A stretch of DNA of 64,000 nt from Austwickia sp. GTDB lineage: Bacteria > Actinomycetota > Actinomycetes > Actinomycetales > Dermatophilaceae. Shown piece after piece: positions 23,665 through 31,951 of this stretch. Below the pieces are notes generated by a model. The model worked only from the letters and a program-made list of their open reading frames with translations. It searched no databases and was not told the DNA's origin. The stretch covers positions 3,658,001 to 3,722,000 of the forward strand of contig CP064985.1 of NCBI GenBank assembly GCA_016699675.1, given 5' to 3'. The position numbers and the translations under genes are program-made. How positions within the stretch are numbered: position 1 is the first letter of the stretch; every line of letters begins with the position of its first letter.

Positions 23665-24249
23665 GTGACTCTCCCGAAAGTATCGCCAACATCAATCGAT
23701 CCGCCACGGGTTGCGGGGGTGGTTCTCGCTGCCGGGGCCGGGACCCGCTATGGCATGCCGAAGGTCCTGGCCGAGGGCGGCAGGTGGCTGGATATGGCGA
23801 CAACCGCGCTGCTCAGGGGCGGTTGCGCGGAGGTCGTCGTCGTCCTGGGCGCCGCGGTGGTGCCCGTTCCCGCCCCGGCTCGCTCCGTCGTCAACGAGGA
23901 CTGGGCGACCGGCCTGGGCTCGTCCGTCCGCTGCGCGCTGTCAGAACTCCGGAAAACCCCCGCTGACCTGGCCGTCCTTCACCTCGTCGACCTCCCGGAC
24001 GTGGGGGCGGACGTCGTACGTCGGGTGGTCGCCGCCGCAGCGGCGACGGGGATCGCGCGAGCCAGCTACCACGGAGTTCCCGGCCACCCCCTGGCGGTGC
24101 ATCGCCGGCATTGGTCCGCGATGGCCGCTCACGCACGTGCTGACCAGGGCGGACGCGGGTGGCTGCAGGGTCGCTCGGACGTCGTCTCCGTGCCGTGCGC
24201 GGACCTGGCGACGGGTGTTGATCGGGACACCCCGGAGCTTCTGGAGTGA
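23665..24249 (+). CDS. MocA-like molybdenum cofactor nucleotidyltransferase
   Basis: This 194-residue protein is a MobA/MocA-fold nucleotidyltransferase. It shows the nucleotide signature VVLAAGAGTRYGMPK near residues 19-33, the mid-protein NEDWATGLGSSVRCAL, and a metal-binding DLPDVGADVV. Enzymes of this type add CMP to molybdopterin for hydroxylases of the xanthine dehydrogenase family. In enterobacterial purine clusters the similar YgfJ sits in the same setting. A GTG at 23665 is the likely start. The gene heads the rightward purine set, 138 bases before the permease. Confidence 0.8.
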   Translation: MTLPKVSPTSIDPPRVAGVVLAAGAGTRYGMPKVLAEGGRWLDMATTALLRGGCAEVVVVLGAAVVPVPAPARSVVNEDWATGLGSSVRCALSELRKTPADLAVLHLVDLPDVGADVVRRVVAAAAATGIARASYHGVPGHPLAVHRRHWSAMAAHARADQGGRGWLQGRSDVVSVPCADLATGVDRDTPELLE

Positions 24250-24387
24250 GGTAGATCACACGGGGTCGGCGTTACTGGAATCTCGGGCCGGATCGGGAGC
24301 AGAATACTCTGAGCAAGGTCTACTCACCCTTGGGGATTGTCACCGAGGCATCGGGGCGAGTAGATATATCCAACGAAGGAGTATCCG

Positions 24388-25938
24388 ATGTCGGCTGCGA
24401 CACTCGACGGCCCCGGTACGCCGGTGGGCCAGCGCCCCGAGGACGAGCGACTCTCCCCAGGCGGCATGCTCAGCTACGGCTTGCAGCACATCCTGTCCAT
24501 GTTCGGCGGCATCATCAGCGTGCCGATCATCATCGGCGGCGCGGCCGGCCTCGACAGCGCCGGCAAGGCGTTCCTGCTCTCCTGTGCGCTCTTCGTCAGC
24601 GGCATCGCCACCGTCCTGCAGTCCTACGGCGTGCCCTACCTGGGTTCCCAGCTGCCGCTCGTGCAGGGCATCTCGTTCGCGTCGGTCTCGACCCTGCTGA
24701 CGATCATCGGCTCGCGCGGCACCGACGGGCTGCGGGCCGCGTTCGGCGCGTGCATCGTCGCCGGCATCATCGCCTTCGCGGTGGTGCCCCTCTTCGCCCA
24801 GATCATCAGGTTCTTCCCGCCGGTGGTGACGGGATCGATCATCACGGTGATCGGCATCTCGCTGATGCCGGTGGCCGGCAAGTGGATCACCGGCCAGCCC
24901 ACCATCACCGTAGTCAAGGACGGCAAGGCCGGCCCTATCGCCAACCCCGACTTCGCCTCGATGAACAACGTCATCCTCGCCCTCATCACGCTGGCGATCG
25001 TGCTGGTGCTCTACCGCATCAAGCGCCTGGCGCGCCTGGCGATCCTGCTCGGCCTGGCCCTGGGCACCATCGTGGCCTACGTGCTCAACACGTTCATGAC
25101 GTTCCCCAAGGGCACGATCAACACCCTGGACCTGTCCAAGAGCTCGCCGCTCGCGTTCCCGACGCCGTTCCACTTCGGCGCCCCGATCTTCGAGATCGGC
25201 GCGATCGTCTCCATGCTCATCGTCTTCATCGTCGTCATGGTCGAGACCACCGCGGACATCATCGCGGTCGGTGAGGTGGTCGGCAGCGAGGTGCCCAGCC
25301 ACCGCGTCGCCGACGGGCTGCGCGCCGACATGCTCAGCTCGACCGTCGCCCCGATGTTCAACACCTTCCCGGCGACCGCGTTCGCCCAGAACGTCGGCCT
25401 CGTGGCCCTCACCGGCATCAAGAGCCGGTTCGTCGTCACCGTCGGCGGTGTCATCCTCGCCATCCTGGGCCTGTCGCCGTGGCTGGCCGCGGTCGTCAAC
25501 ATCATTCCGCTGCCGGTCCTGGGCGGCGCAGGCCTCGCCCTGTTCGGCTCGGTGGCCGCTTCCGGCATCCGGACGCTGTCGAAGGTCAACTACGACGGCA
25601 ACAACAACCTGGTCATCGTGGCCGTCTCCATCGCGTTCGGCGTGCTGCCCAGCCTGCTGCCGGCCGTGCCCGGCTACATCAGCCGCGGCTTCTGGGGCGG
25701 CTTCCCCCACGAGATCGGCCTGGTGTTGGAGTCCGGGATCAGCGCCGCCGCGATCGTCGCCTTCCTGCTCAACCTCTTCTACAACGTGCTCGGCAAGGGC
25801 AGCGACGGATCCGCCCACGAACTGCGGGCGCACCGTCCCGCGCGCGCCGTGGATCACGAGATGATCGACGCTCTGCCCGACACCCCCCGCGGCGCGACCG
25901 GCCCGGCCGCCCCCGCCCCGCGCGACCCGCTGCACTGA
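24388..25938 (+). CDS. NCS2-family xanthine/uric acid permease
   Basis: This membrane protein imports purine bases by proton symport. The 516-residue sequence has about twelve to fourteen hydrophobic segments. NAT/NCS2 marks are the QH pair in SYGLQHILSMFGG near residue 32, and the signature region FAQNVGLVALTGIKSRFVV near residues 331-349. The C-terminal 50 residues are hydrophilic and Ala/Arg-rich. A GAAGGAG site precedes the ATG by six bases. Among the purine genes its substrate is most likely xanthine or urate rather than uracil. In the E. coli cluster YgfU and XanQ-type carriers fill this place. Confidence 0.9.
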   Translation: MSAATLDGPGTPVGQRPEDERLSPGGMLSYGLQHILSMFGGIISVPIIIGGAAGLDSAGKAFLLSCALFVSGIATVLQSYGVPYLGSQLPLVQGISFASVSTLLTIIGSRGTDGLRAAFGACIVAGIIAFAVVPLFAQIIRFFPPVVTGSIITVIGISLMPVAGKWITGQPTITVVKDGKAGPIANPDFASMNNVILALITLAIVLVLYRIKRLARLAILLGLALGTIVAYVLNTFMTFPKGTINTLDLSKSSPLAFPTPFHFGAPIFEIGAIVSMLIVFIVVMVETTADIIAVGEVVGSEVPSHRVADGLRADMLSSTVAPMFNTFPATAFAQNVGLVALTGIKSRFVVTVGGVILAILGLSPWLAAVVNIIPLPVLGGAGLALFGSVAASGIRTLSKVNYDGNNNLVIVAVSIAFGVLPSLLPAVPGYISRGFWGGFPHEIGLVLESGISAAAIVAFLLNLFYNVLGKGSDGSAHELRAHRPARAVDHEMIDALPDTPRGATGPAAPAPRDPLH

Positions 25939-26016
25939 TCGCTCGACCCGCTCCGCCCTGGCAGCAGCGGCGGGTGCGCCCCCCATTGCGGGGGCGGCCC
26001 CGCCGCCTGCGCCGAG

Positions 26017-26062
26017 CACCCGCTTGTGGCTCGACCTGCTCGTGACCGACACCCGCTTGTGA
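26017..26062 (+). promoter_or_regulatory. CACCCGCTTGTG direct repeat upstream of ygfK
   Basis: The 12-base word CACCCGCTTGTG occurs at 26017-26028 and 26050-26061, 33 bases apart, i.e. three helical turns. It lies 30-75 bases before the ygfK start in the only long gap between the permease and ygfK (153 bases). This looks like an activator or repressor site. GAAGG seven bases before the ATG at 26092 is the ribosome site. Confidence 0.5.
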
Positions 26063-26091
26063 CAAGACCGCCATAGACAAGGAAGGCCATC

Positions 26092-29000
26092 ATGGGTGAC
26101 CTCATGCGTCCGCTCTCCTTCGACCACCTGATGCGGTGGGCGCAGGAGGAGCTGAAGTCCGACGGCTCAATCTTCGGTGTGCGCCGGGATCACTTCTGGC
26201 GTGCGGAGCAGCCGGCGATCATCACCAACTCCTTCGGGGATCGGGTGGCCCTCCCGCTCGGGCCGGCCGCTGGTCCCCAGACCCAGCTCGCCAACAACAT
26301 CCTCGTCGCCTACCTCTCCGGCGCCCGGTTCATGGAGCTCAAGACCGTTCAGAAGATGGACGGCGAGGAGATCCGCCACGCCGTGGCCAAGCCCTGCATC
26401 GAGGCGACCGACGAGGGCTACAACTGCGAGTGGTCCACCGAGCTGACGGTGCCGCAGGCCTTCGACGAATACATCAAGGCCTACTTCGCCATCGCGGTGT
26501 TCGGCAAGGAGCTGGGACTTGGTGGCGTCAAGGACGTCGCCTACAACATCAGCGTCGGCTACGACCTGGAGGGCATCAAGGGCGCCAAGGTCGACACCTA
26601 CCTCGAGGGGATGAAGGACGCCAGCAAGACCGCGATCTGGCAGGAGTGCTATGGCTGGGTGCAGCAGCGCCTCGGCGACTTCACGCACTTCACCCAGGCC
26701 GACCTCGACGAGCTCGACCCCCAGATCACCCGGTCCTGCACGCTGTCGACGCTGCACGGCTGCCCGGCCGACGAGATCGAGAAGATCGCGCACTACCTGC
26801 TGACGGAGAAGGGCTTCAACACCTTCGTCAAGTGCAATCCGACGATGCTCGGCTACGACTACGCGCGCGAGGCGCTGGACCGGCTCGGGTTCGACTACAT
26901 CAGCTTCGACGACCACCACTTCAAGGCCGACCTCCAGTTCGAGGACGCGGTGCCGATGTTCCAGCGGCTCACCGAGACCGCGACGGGGCTCGGGCTGCGG
27001 TTCGGCGTCAAGCTCACCAACACCTTCCCCGTGCAGGTGGCGGCGGGCGAGCTGCCGAGCGAGGAGATGTACATGTCGGGGCGCAGCCTCTACGTGCTCT
27101 CCCTGTCGCTGGCGCAGAAGCTGTCGCACGCCTTCGACGGCACCCTGCCGATCTCGTTCTCCGGCGGCATCGACGCCTTCAACATCAAGGACGTGCTGGA
27201 GACGGGCATCCAGCCGGTGACCGTCGCGACGACGATCCTCAAGCCCGGCGGCGTCATGCGGTTCAACCAGATGGCCGACGAGACCGCCGCGGTCATGACC
27301 GACTACGCCGGCATCGACGTGGCCAAGCTCGACGCCGCGGTGGACGCCATCTTCACCGACGAGCGCTTCCACAAGCGGTGGCGCGAGAAGATCCGCTCGC
27401 GCAAGACCCAGTCCGCCTTGCCGTTGACCGACTGCTACAAGGCCCCGTGCGAGCACGGCGGCTGCCCGATCGAGCAGCAGATCCCGGAGTACCTGACGCT
27501 GACCAGCCAGGGCCGCTTCAAGGAGGCCTTCGACGTCATCGCCCTGGACAACACGGCGCCGACGATCACCGGCGTGCTGTGCTCGGAGCAGTGCCGCGAC
27601 CACTGCACCCGGCTCGACTACGACAGCTCGATCGACATGCGCGGCGTCAAGCTCGTCGCCTCCGACGGCGCGCAGGCCGACTACATCGGCGCCACGACGG
27701 CGCCGGAGCTGGCCACGTCCGACAAGGTCGCGATCATCGGCGCCGGCCCGGCCGGCATCGCCTCGGCGATCTTCCTGCGCCGCAACGGGATGGACGTCGA
27801 GGTCTACGAAAAGCTCGACGGCCCGTACGGCGTCGTGGAATACATCATCCCCAAGTTCCGCATCGACCGGGACCAGATCCAGCGCGACTACGAGCTCGCC
27901 GTGGCGCTCGGCGTACGGTTCCACTTCAACGCGGACCCGACGTACGACGTCACCGAGCTGCGCAAGTCCTACAGCCACGTCATCGTCGCCACCGGCGCGT
28001 GGGGCAAGTGCCCGAGCCCGGTGACCGAGGGCGGCGAGAACATCGTCGACGCGTTCGACTTCCTGTGGAAGACGCAGAACGAGGGCAAGCAGGACTACGG
28101 CAAGCGCATCGCCGTCATCGGCGCCGGGGACGTCGCGATGGACTGCGTCCGTACGGCGAGCCGGCTGGCCGACTGCGAGGTCGCGGAGCTGGTCTACCGG
28201 CGCACGGAGCCGTTCATGCCCGCCACCCAGCACGAGGTGAACCTCGTCCGCGGTGAGGGCCTGACGATGCACCAGCTGCTGGCGCCGATCAGCTACGACG
28301 GCACGACCCTGCGGGTCGAGCGGATGAGCCTGTCCGAGGTCGACGCCAGCGGCCGCCGCTCCGTCAAGGGCACCGGCGAGTTCACCGACATGCAGTTCGA
28401 CACCGTCGTCGGCGCCACCGGTGCGACGCTGATCACCGAGCCGTACACGAAGAACGGCATCCAGCTCGACGGCCGCGGCCGGCCGGTGCTGGACAAGACC
28501 TACCAGGCCACGGTGCCCGGCGTGTACGTCATCGGCGACGGCCGGCGCGGCCCCGCGACCATCGTCGAGGCCATCGGGGACGCCAAGGTGGCCTGCAAGG
28601 CCATCCTCGCCAGCGTGGGCATCACCGCCGACTACGCGCGGCCGCACCCGACGGTGCACCAGGCCCCGGAGCCCGTCTACCAGCGGCGCGGCCTGCTCAT
28701 CGCCGAGATCAACGGCAAGGCCGAGGGCGGGCGCTGCCTGACCTGCCAGGACATCTGCGAGATCTGCACCGAGGTCTGCCCCAACCGCGCCAACGTGGCG
28801 ATCACGGTGCCGGGCTTCTCCGACCCGCGGCAGATCGTCCACATCGACGGCCTGTGCAACGAGTGCAACACCTGTGGGACGTTCTGCCCGCACGCGGGGC
28901 TGCCCTACAAGGACAAGCTCACGGTGTTCTGGACCCGCGAGGACTTCGACGACTCGACGAACCCGGGCTTCCTGGCCGTCGGGGAGCACAGCTACCTGGT

Positions 29001-29151
29001 GCGGATGCCCGGTGGCGATGTCTTCGAGCACAGCCAGTCGCTGGACTTCCAGACCGCCAACAAGATGACCGACGAGATGACGCGCGTGCTCGACGTTCTC
29101 GAAGGCAGCTACCCCTACCTGCTCGCCCCCACGGAGGTGCTCGCCCGATGA
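26092..29151 (+). CDS. ygfK: YgfK-like iron-sulfur flavoprotein oxidoreductase
   Basis: YgfK is labelled a putative selenate reductase subunit, but in gut bacteria its cluster supports anaerobic uric acid use. The 1019-residue protein is close to the 1032 residues of E. coli YgfK. Residues 1-440 form an N-terminal TIM-barrel-like part. Cysteines 448, 453, 458, then 497, 501 and 505 resemble the FeS part of dihydropyrimidine dehydrogenase. FAD and NAD(P) folds follow with IIGAGPAGIASA at 550 and IAVIGAGDVAMD near 675. A C-terminal two-cluster ferredoxin has Cys 882, 885, 889, 892, 896 and 922, 925, 928, 932. It overlaps ssnA by four bases. Confidence 0.93.
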   Translation: MGDLMRPLSFDHLMRWAQEELKSDGSIFGVRRDHFWRAEQPAIITNSFGDRVALPLGPAAGPQTQLANNILVAYLSGARFMELKTVQKMDGEEIRHAVAKPCIEATDEGYNCEWSTELTVPQAFDEYIKAYFAIAVFGKELGLGGVKDVAYNISVGYDLEGIKGAKVDTYLEGMKDASKTAIWQECYGWVQQRLGDFTHFTQADLDELDPQITRSCTLSTLHGCPADEIEKIAHYLLTEKGFNTFVKCNPTMLGYDYAREALDRLGFDYISFDDHHFKADLQFEDAVPMFQRLTETATGLGLRFGVKLTNTFPVQVAAGELPSEEMYMSGRSLYVLSLSLAQKLSHAFDGTLPISFSGGIDAFNIKDVLETGIQPVTVATTILKPGGVMRFNQMADETAAVMTDYAGIDVAKLDAAVDAIFTDERFHKRWREKIRSRKTQSALPLTDCYKAPCEHGGCPIEQQIPEYLTLTSQGRFKEAFDVIALDNTAPTITGVLCSEQCRDHCTRLDYDSSIDMRGVKLVASDGAQADYIGATTAPELATSDKVAIIGAGPAGIASAIFLRRNGMDVEVYEKLDGPYGVVEYIIPKFRIDRDQIQRDYELAVALGVRFHFNADPTYDVTELRKSYSHVIVATGAWGKCPSPVTEGGENIVDAFDFLWKTQNEGKQDYGKRIAVIGAGDVAMDCVRTASRLADCEVAELVYRRTEPFMPATQHEVNLVRGEGLTMHQLLAPISYDGTTLRVERMSLSEVDASGRRSVKGTGEFTDMQFDTVVGATGATLITEPYTKNGIQLDGRGRPVLDKTYQATVPGVYVIGDGRRGPATIVEAIGDAKVACKAILASVGITADYARPHPTVHQAPEPVYQRRGLLIAEINGKAEGGRCLTCQDICEICTEVCPNRANVAITVPGFSDPRQIVHIDGLCNECNTCGTFCPHAGLPYKDKLTVFWTREDFDDSTNPGFLAVGEHSYLVRMPGGDVFEHSQSLDFQTANKMTDEMTRVLDVLEGSYPYLLAPTEVLAR

Positions 29152-30476
29152 TCATCACCGGCGGACCGGTCATCACGAACGACCCCGACAACCCGTTCCT
29201 GGAGCACGGCGCGGTCCGGGTCGAGGGCGACGAGATCGTCGCCGTCGGCCCGGCGGCCGACCTGCAGGCGAACCCCGGCGAGGAGACCGTCGACGTGGCG
29301 GGGCGGGTCATCATGCCCGGCCTCATCAACGCCCACACCCACGCCTACAGCCACTACGCCCGGGGCCTGGCCCCGAGCGAACAGGGCAGCACCTTCACCG
29401 GGGTGCTGGAGAAGATGTGGTGGAAGCTCGACCGGCTCCTGGAGCTGGAGGACGTGGAGCTCAACACGGCCACCACGTTCCTGGAGTCCATCCGGGCCGG
29501 CGTCACCACGGTCATCGACCACCACTCCAGCCCGCACGCCGTACCGGGGTCGCTGACCACCCAGGCGAAGGCGGCCCGCGATCTCGGCATCCGCGCGAGC
29601 CTGTGCTACGAGACCTCCGATCGCGACGGCGCGGACATCCTCGCCCAGCAGATCGAGGAGAACGTCTCGTTCTTGAAGGCGGCCAACGGCAGCGACGGCG
29701 ACGACCTGATCCGCGGTCTGTTCGGGATCCACGCCTCGTTCACCGTCAGCCAGGACACCCTGGAGCGGTGCGCCGCCGCGGTGCAGGATGCCGGGGTGCC
29801 CGGCGGGTTCCACGTGCACACCGCCGAGGGCCCGGAGGACGAGCCGCACTGCGAGGGGCTCACCCGCAAGCGCATCGTCGAGCGGTTCGCCGACTTCGGG
29901 ATGCTCGGTCCGGAGTCGATCCTCGTGCACTGCGTGCACATCAACGAGGCCGAGATGGACCTCATCAAGGACACCGACACCTCGGTCGTCACCAACCCGC
30001 ACTCCAACATGGGCAATGCCGTGGGCCTGACGAAGGTCACCGAGCAGCTGCGCAAGGGGATTCGGATCGGGCTGGGCACCGACGCCTACCTGGCGGACAT
30101 GTTCCAGTCCGCGTCGGTGGCCAAGATCGCGCAGAGCCACCGGCTCGGCGACCCCACGGTCGGCTTCGGCGAGGCCGCCACCCTGCTCCTGGCGAACAAC
30201 CCGGCCATCGCCGGCAAGTTCTGGAGCAAGCCGTTGGGCGTCCTCAAGCCGGGCGCCTATGCGGACCTGATCAGTGTCTGGTACGTCCCGCAGACCCCCA
30301 TGACCGGCGCGAACACCGTCGGCCACATCCTGTTCGGGATGAGCGGCGCGATGACCAACGACACGATGGTCGGCGGCCGGTGGATCATGCGGGACCGGAA
30401 GATCCAGACGGTCGACGAGCACGCCATCCTGGCCCGGTCGCGCGAACGCGCCCCGCGGGTCTGGGCGCAGATGTGA
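29148..30476 (+). CDS. ssnA: SsnA-type amidohydrolase
   Basis: SsnA is a metal-dependent amidohydrolase of the chlorohydrolase/guanine deaminase branch. In purine clusters it is thought to act on an opened or reduced purine-ring intermediate. The 442 residues equal the E. coli length. Metal ligands are the His pair in INAHTHAYSHYARG, a His in GGFHVHTAEGP, another in ILVHCVHINE, and Asp in GLGTDAYLADMFQS. The ATG at 29148 overlaps the ygfK stop (ATGA), so the two are coupled. The reaction is inferred from cluster membership. Confidence 0.92.
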   Translation: MIITGGPVITNDPDNPFLEHGAVRVEGDEIVAVGPAADLQANPGEETVDVAGRVIMPGLINAHTHAYSHYARGLAPSEQGSTFTGVLEKMWWKLDRLLELEDVELNTATTFLESIRAGVTTVIDHHSSPHAVPGSLTTQAKAARDLGIRASLCYETSDRDGADILAQQIEENVSFLKAANGSDGDDLIRGLFGIHASFTVSQDTLERCAAAVQDAGVPGGFHVHTAEGPEDEPHCEGLTRKRIVERFADFGMLGPESILVHCVHINEAEMDLIKDTDTSVVTNPHSNMGNAVGLTKVTEQLRKGIRIGLGTDAYLADMFQSASVAKIAQSHRLGDPTVGFGEAATLLLANNPAIAGKFWSKPLGVLKPGAYADLISVWYVPQTPMTGANTVGHILFGMSGAMTNDTMVGGRWIMRDRKIQTVDEHAILARSRERAPRVWAQM

Positions 30477-30535
30477 CGATGCCTCGAGTGGGGGTCTACC
30501 CGGCTCCCACCGCACGCTGACGGAAGGCGGAGACG

Positions 30536-31932
30536 ATGACGACGTTGCTGCGTGGCGGCCAGGTGGTCGCGGCCGAGGGGTCGCGACGCGCCGACGTGCG
30601 CATCGACGGCGACGTCGTCTCCGCCGTCGGCGACCTGGCACCAGCGCCGGGGAGCAGGTCCTCGATTGCGCCGGCTGCCTGGTGCTGCCCGGCGGCATCG
30701 ACAGCCACACCCACCTGGACCTGGAGTGCGGGCCGGGCCTGACGACCGCCGACGACTTCGCCAGCGGCACCCGTTCCGCCGTCGCCGGCGGCACCACCAC
30801 GGTGCTCGACTTCGCCACCCAGTTCCACGGCGAGACGCTGGCCTACGGGCTGGCGCGGTGGCACGCCAAGGCGGCCGACGTCGCGTCCTGCGACTACGGC
30901 TTCCACCTGGCGATGACCGAGTGGAAGAACGAGTTCGCCGAGCAGATGGGTGCGGCGGTCCAGGCGGGCGTCACCTCGTTCAAGCTCTACATGGCCTACC
31001 GGCATTCGATGATGGTCGAGGACGACGAGATCCGCGCGGCCCTGCGGGCCAGCGCGGCCCTCGGTACCACGATCGGGTTCCACTGCGAGAACGGGCGCCT
31101 CGTCGACGCGCTGGTGCAGGAGTACGTTGCGGCCGGCCGGCACACGCCGTACTATCACCGCGCCTCCCGACCGGCGGAACTCGAACGGGAGGCGATCAAC
31201 CGGCTCGGCGTGATCGCCACCCCGCTGGACGCCCTGCACTACGTGGTGCACCTGTCCTCCGGCGGTTCGCTGGCGGAGATCCGGGCGGCGCGGGAGCGCG
31301 GGGCGCGGATGGTCGTCGAGACCTGCCCGCAGTACCTGGTGCTGGACGGCTCCCGTTACGGCGAGCCCGACGTCGATGAGCTGGCCAGCCGGGCCTATGT
31401 GATGAGCCCGCCGCTGCGGACGCCGCAGGACAACGACCTGCTGTGGGACGCGCTGGCCGACGGCACCATCCAGTTCGTCGGCACCGATCACTGCTCGTTC
31501 ACCCTGGCGGGCCAGAAGGCCGCCGCCGAGGACTTCGCCCACACCCCCAACGGCGGACCCGGGCTGGAGCTGCGGCTGCCGCTGCTCTACACGTACGGCG
31601 TGGCGGCCGGGCGCCTGAGTCTCGAGCGGTTCGTGGCGGTCACCGCGACGAACGCGGCCAAGTACTTCGGCATGTACCCCCGCAAGGGCGTGCTTGCTCC
31701 AGGCAGCGATGCGGACGTCGTGGTCTACGATCCCTCCCACGAGCGAGTGGTGCGGCACGCCGACCTCCACGACGCCACCGACCACTCGCCGTACGAGGGA
31801 TTGCGGCTGACCGGCCGCGTCCGCGACGTCTTCCTCCGGGGGGCTGCCGTCGTCCGCGACGGTGAGCCCACCGACCACCGCCCCGCCGGCCGGTTCGTGC
31901 CCCGCGGGCTACCCGACCCACACATCAGCTGA
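30536..31932 (+). pseudogene. hyuA: D-hydantoinase/dihydropyrimidinase with a one-base frameshift
   Basis: The ATG at 30536 with a GGAAGGCGGAG site starts a normal hydantoinase N-terminus (TTLLRGGQVVAAEG, DVRIDGDVVSAVGDL). At the G-run 30649-30652 the frame is lost; adding one G restores GEQVLDCAGCLVLPGGIDSHTHLD and the remaining 416-residue frame. All metal and catalytic marks are in the second frame: DSHTHLD, the Lys in FKLYMAYRHS, His in GFHCENG and VHLSSGG, and Asp in GTDHCSF. A GTG at 30682 could start a truncated protein that lacks most of the N-terminal beta-sandwich strands. It may be a sequencing error in a homopolymer or a true mutation. Confidence 0.85.
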
Positions 31933-31951
31933 GCGAGTCGAAGGAGTGCAG

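Noticed and set aside
24250..24387. purine riboswitch upstream of the permease
   Set aside because: The 138-base gap lacks the conserved loops of guanine/adenine or xanthine riboswitches as far as I can see.
26167..29031. 954-residue minus-strand frame opposite ygfK
   Set aside because: Same reason: antisense to a gene with many FeS and flavin motifs, and no recognisable protein.
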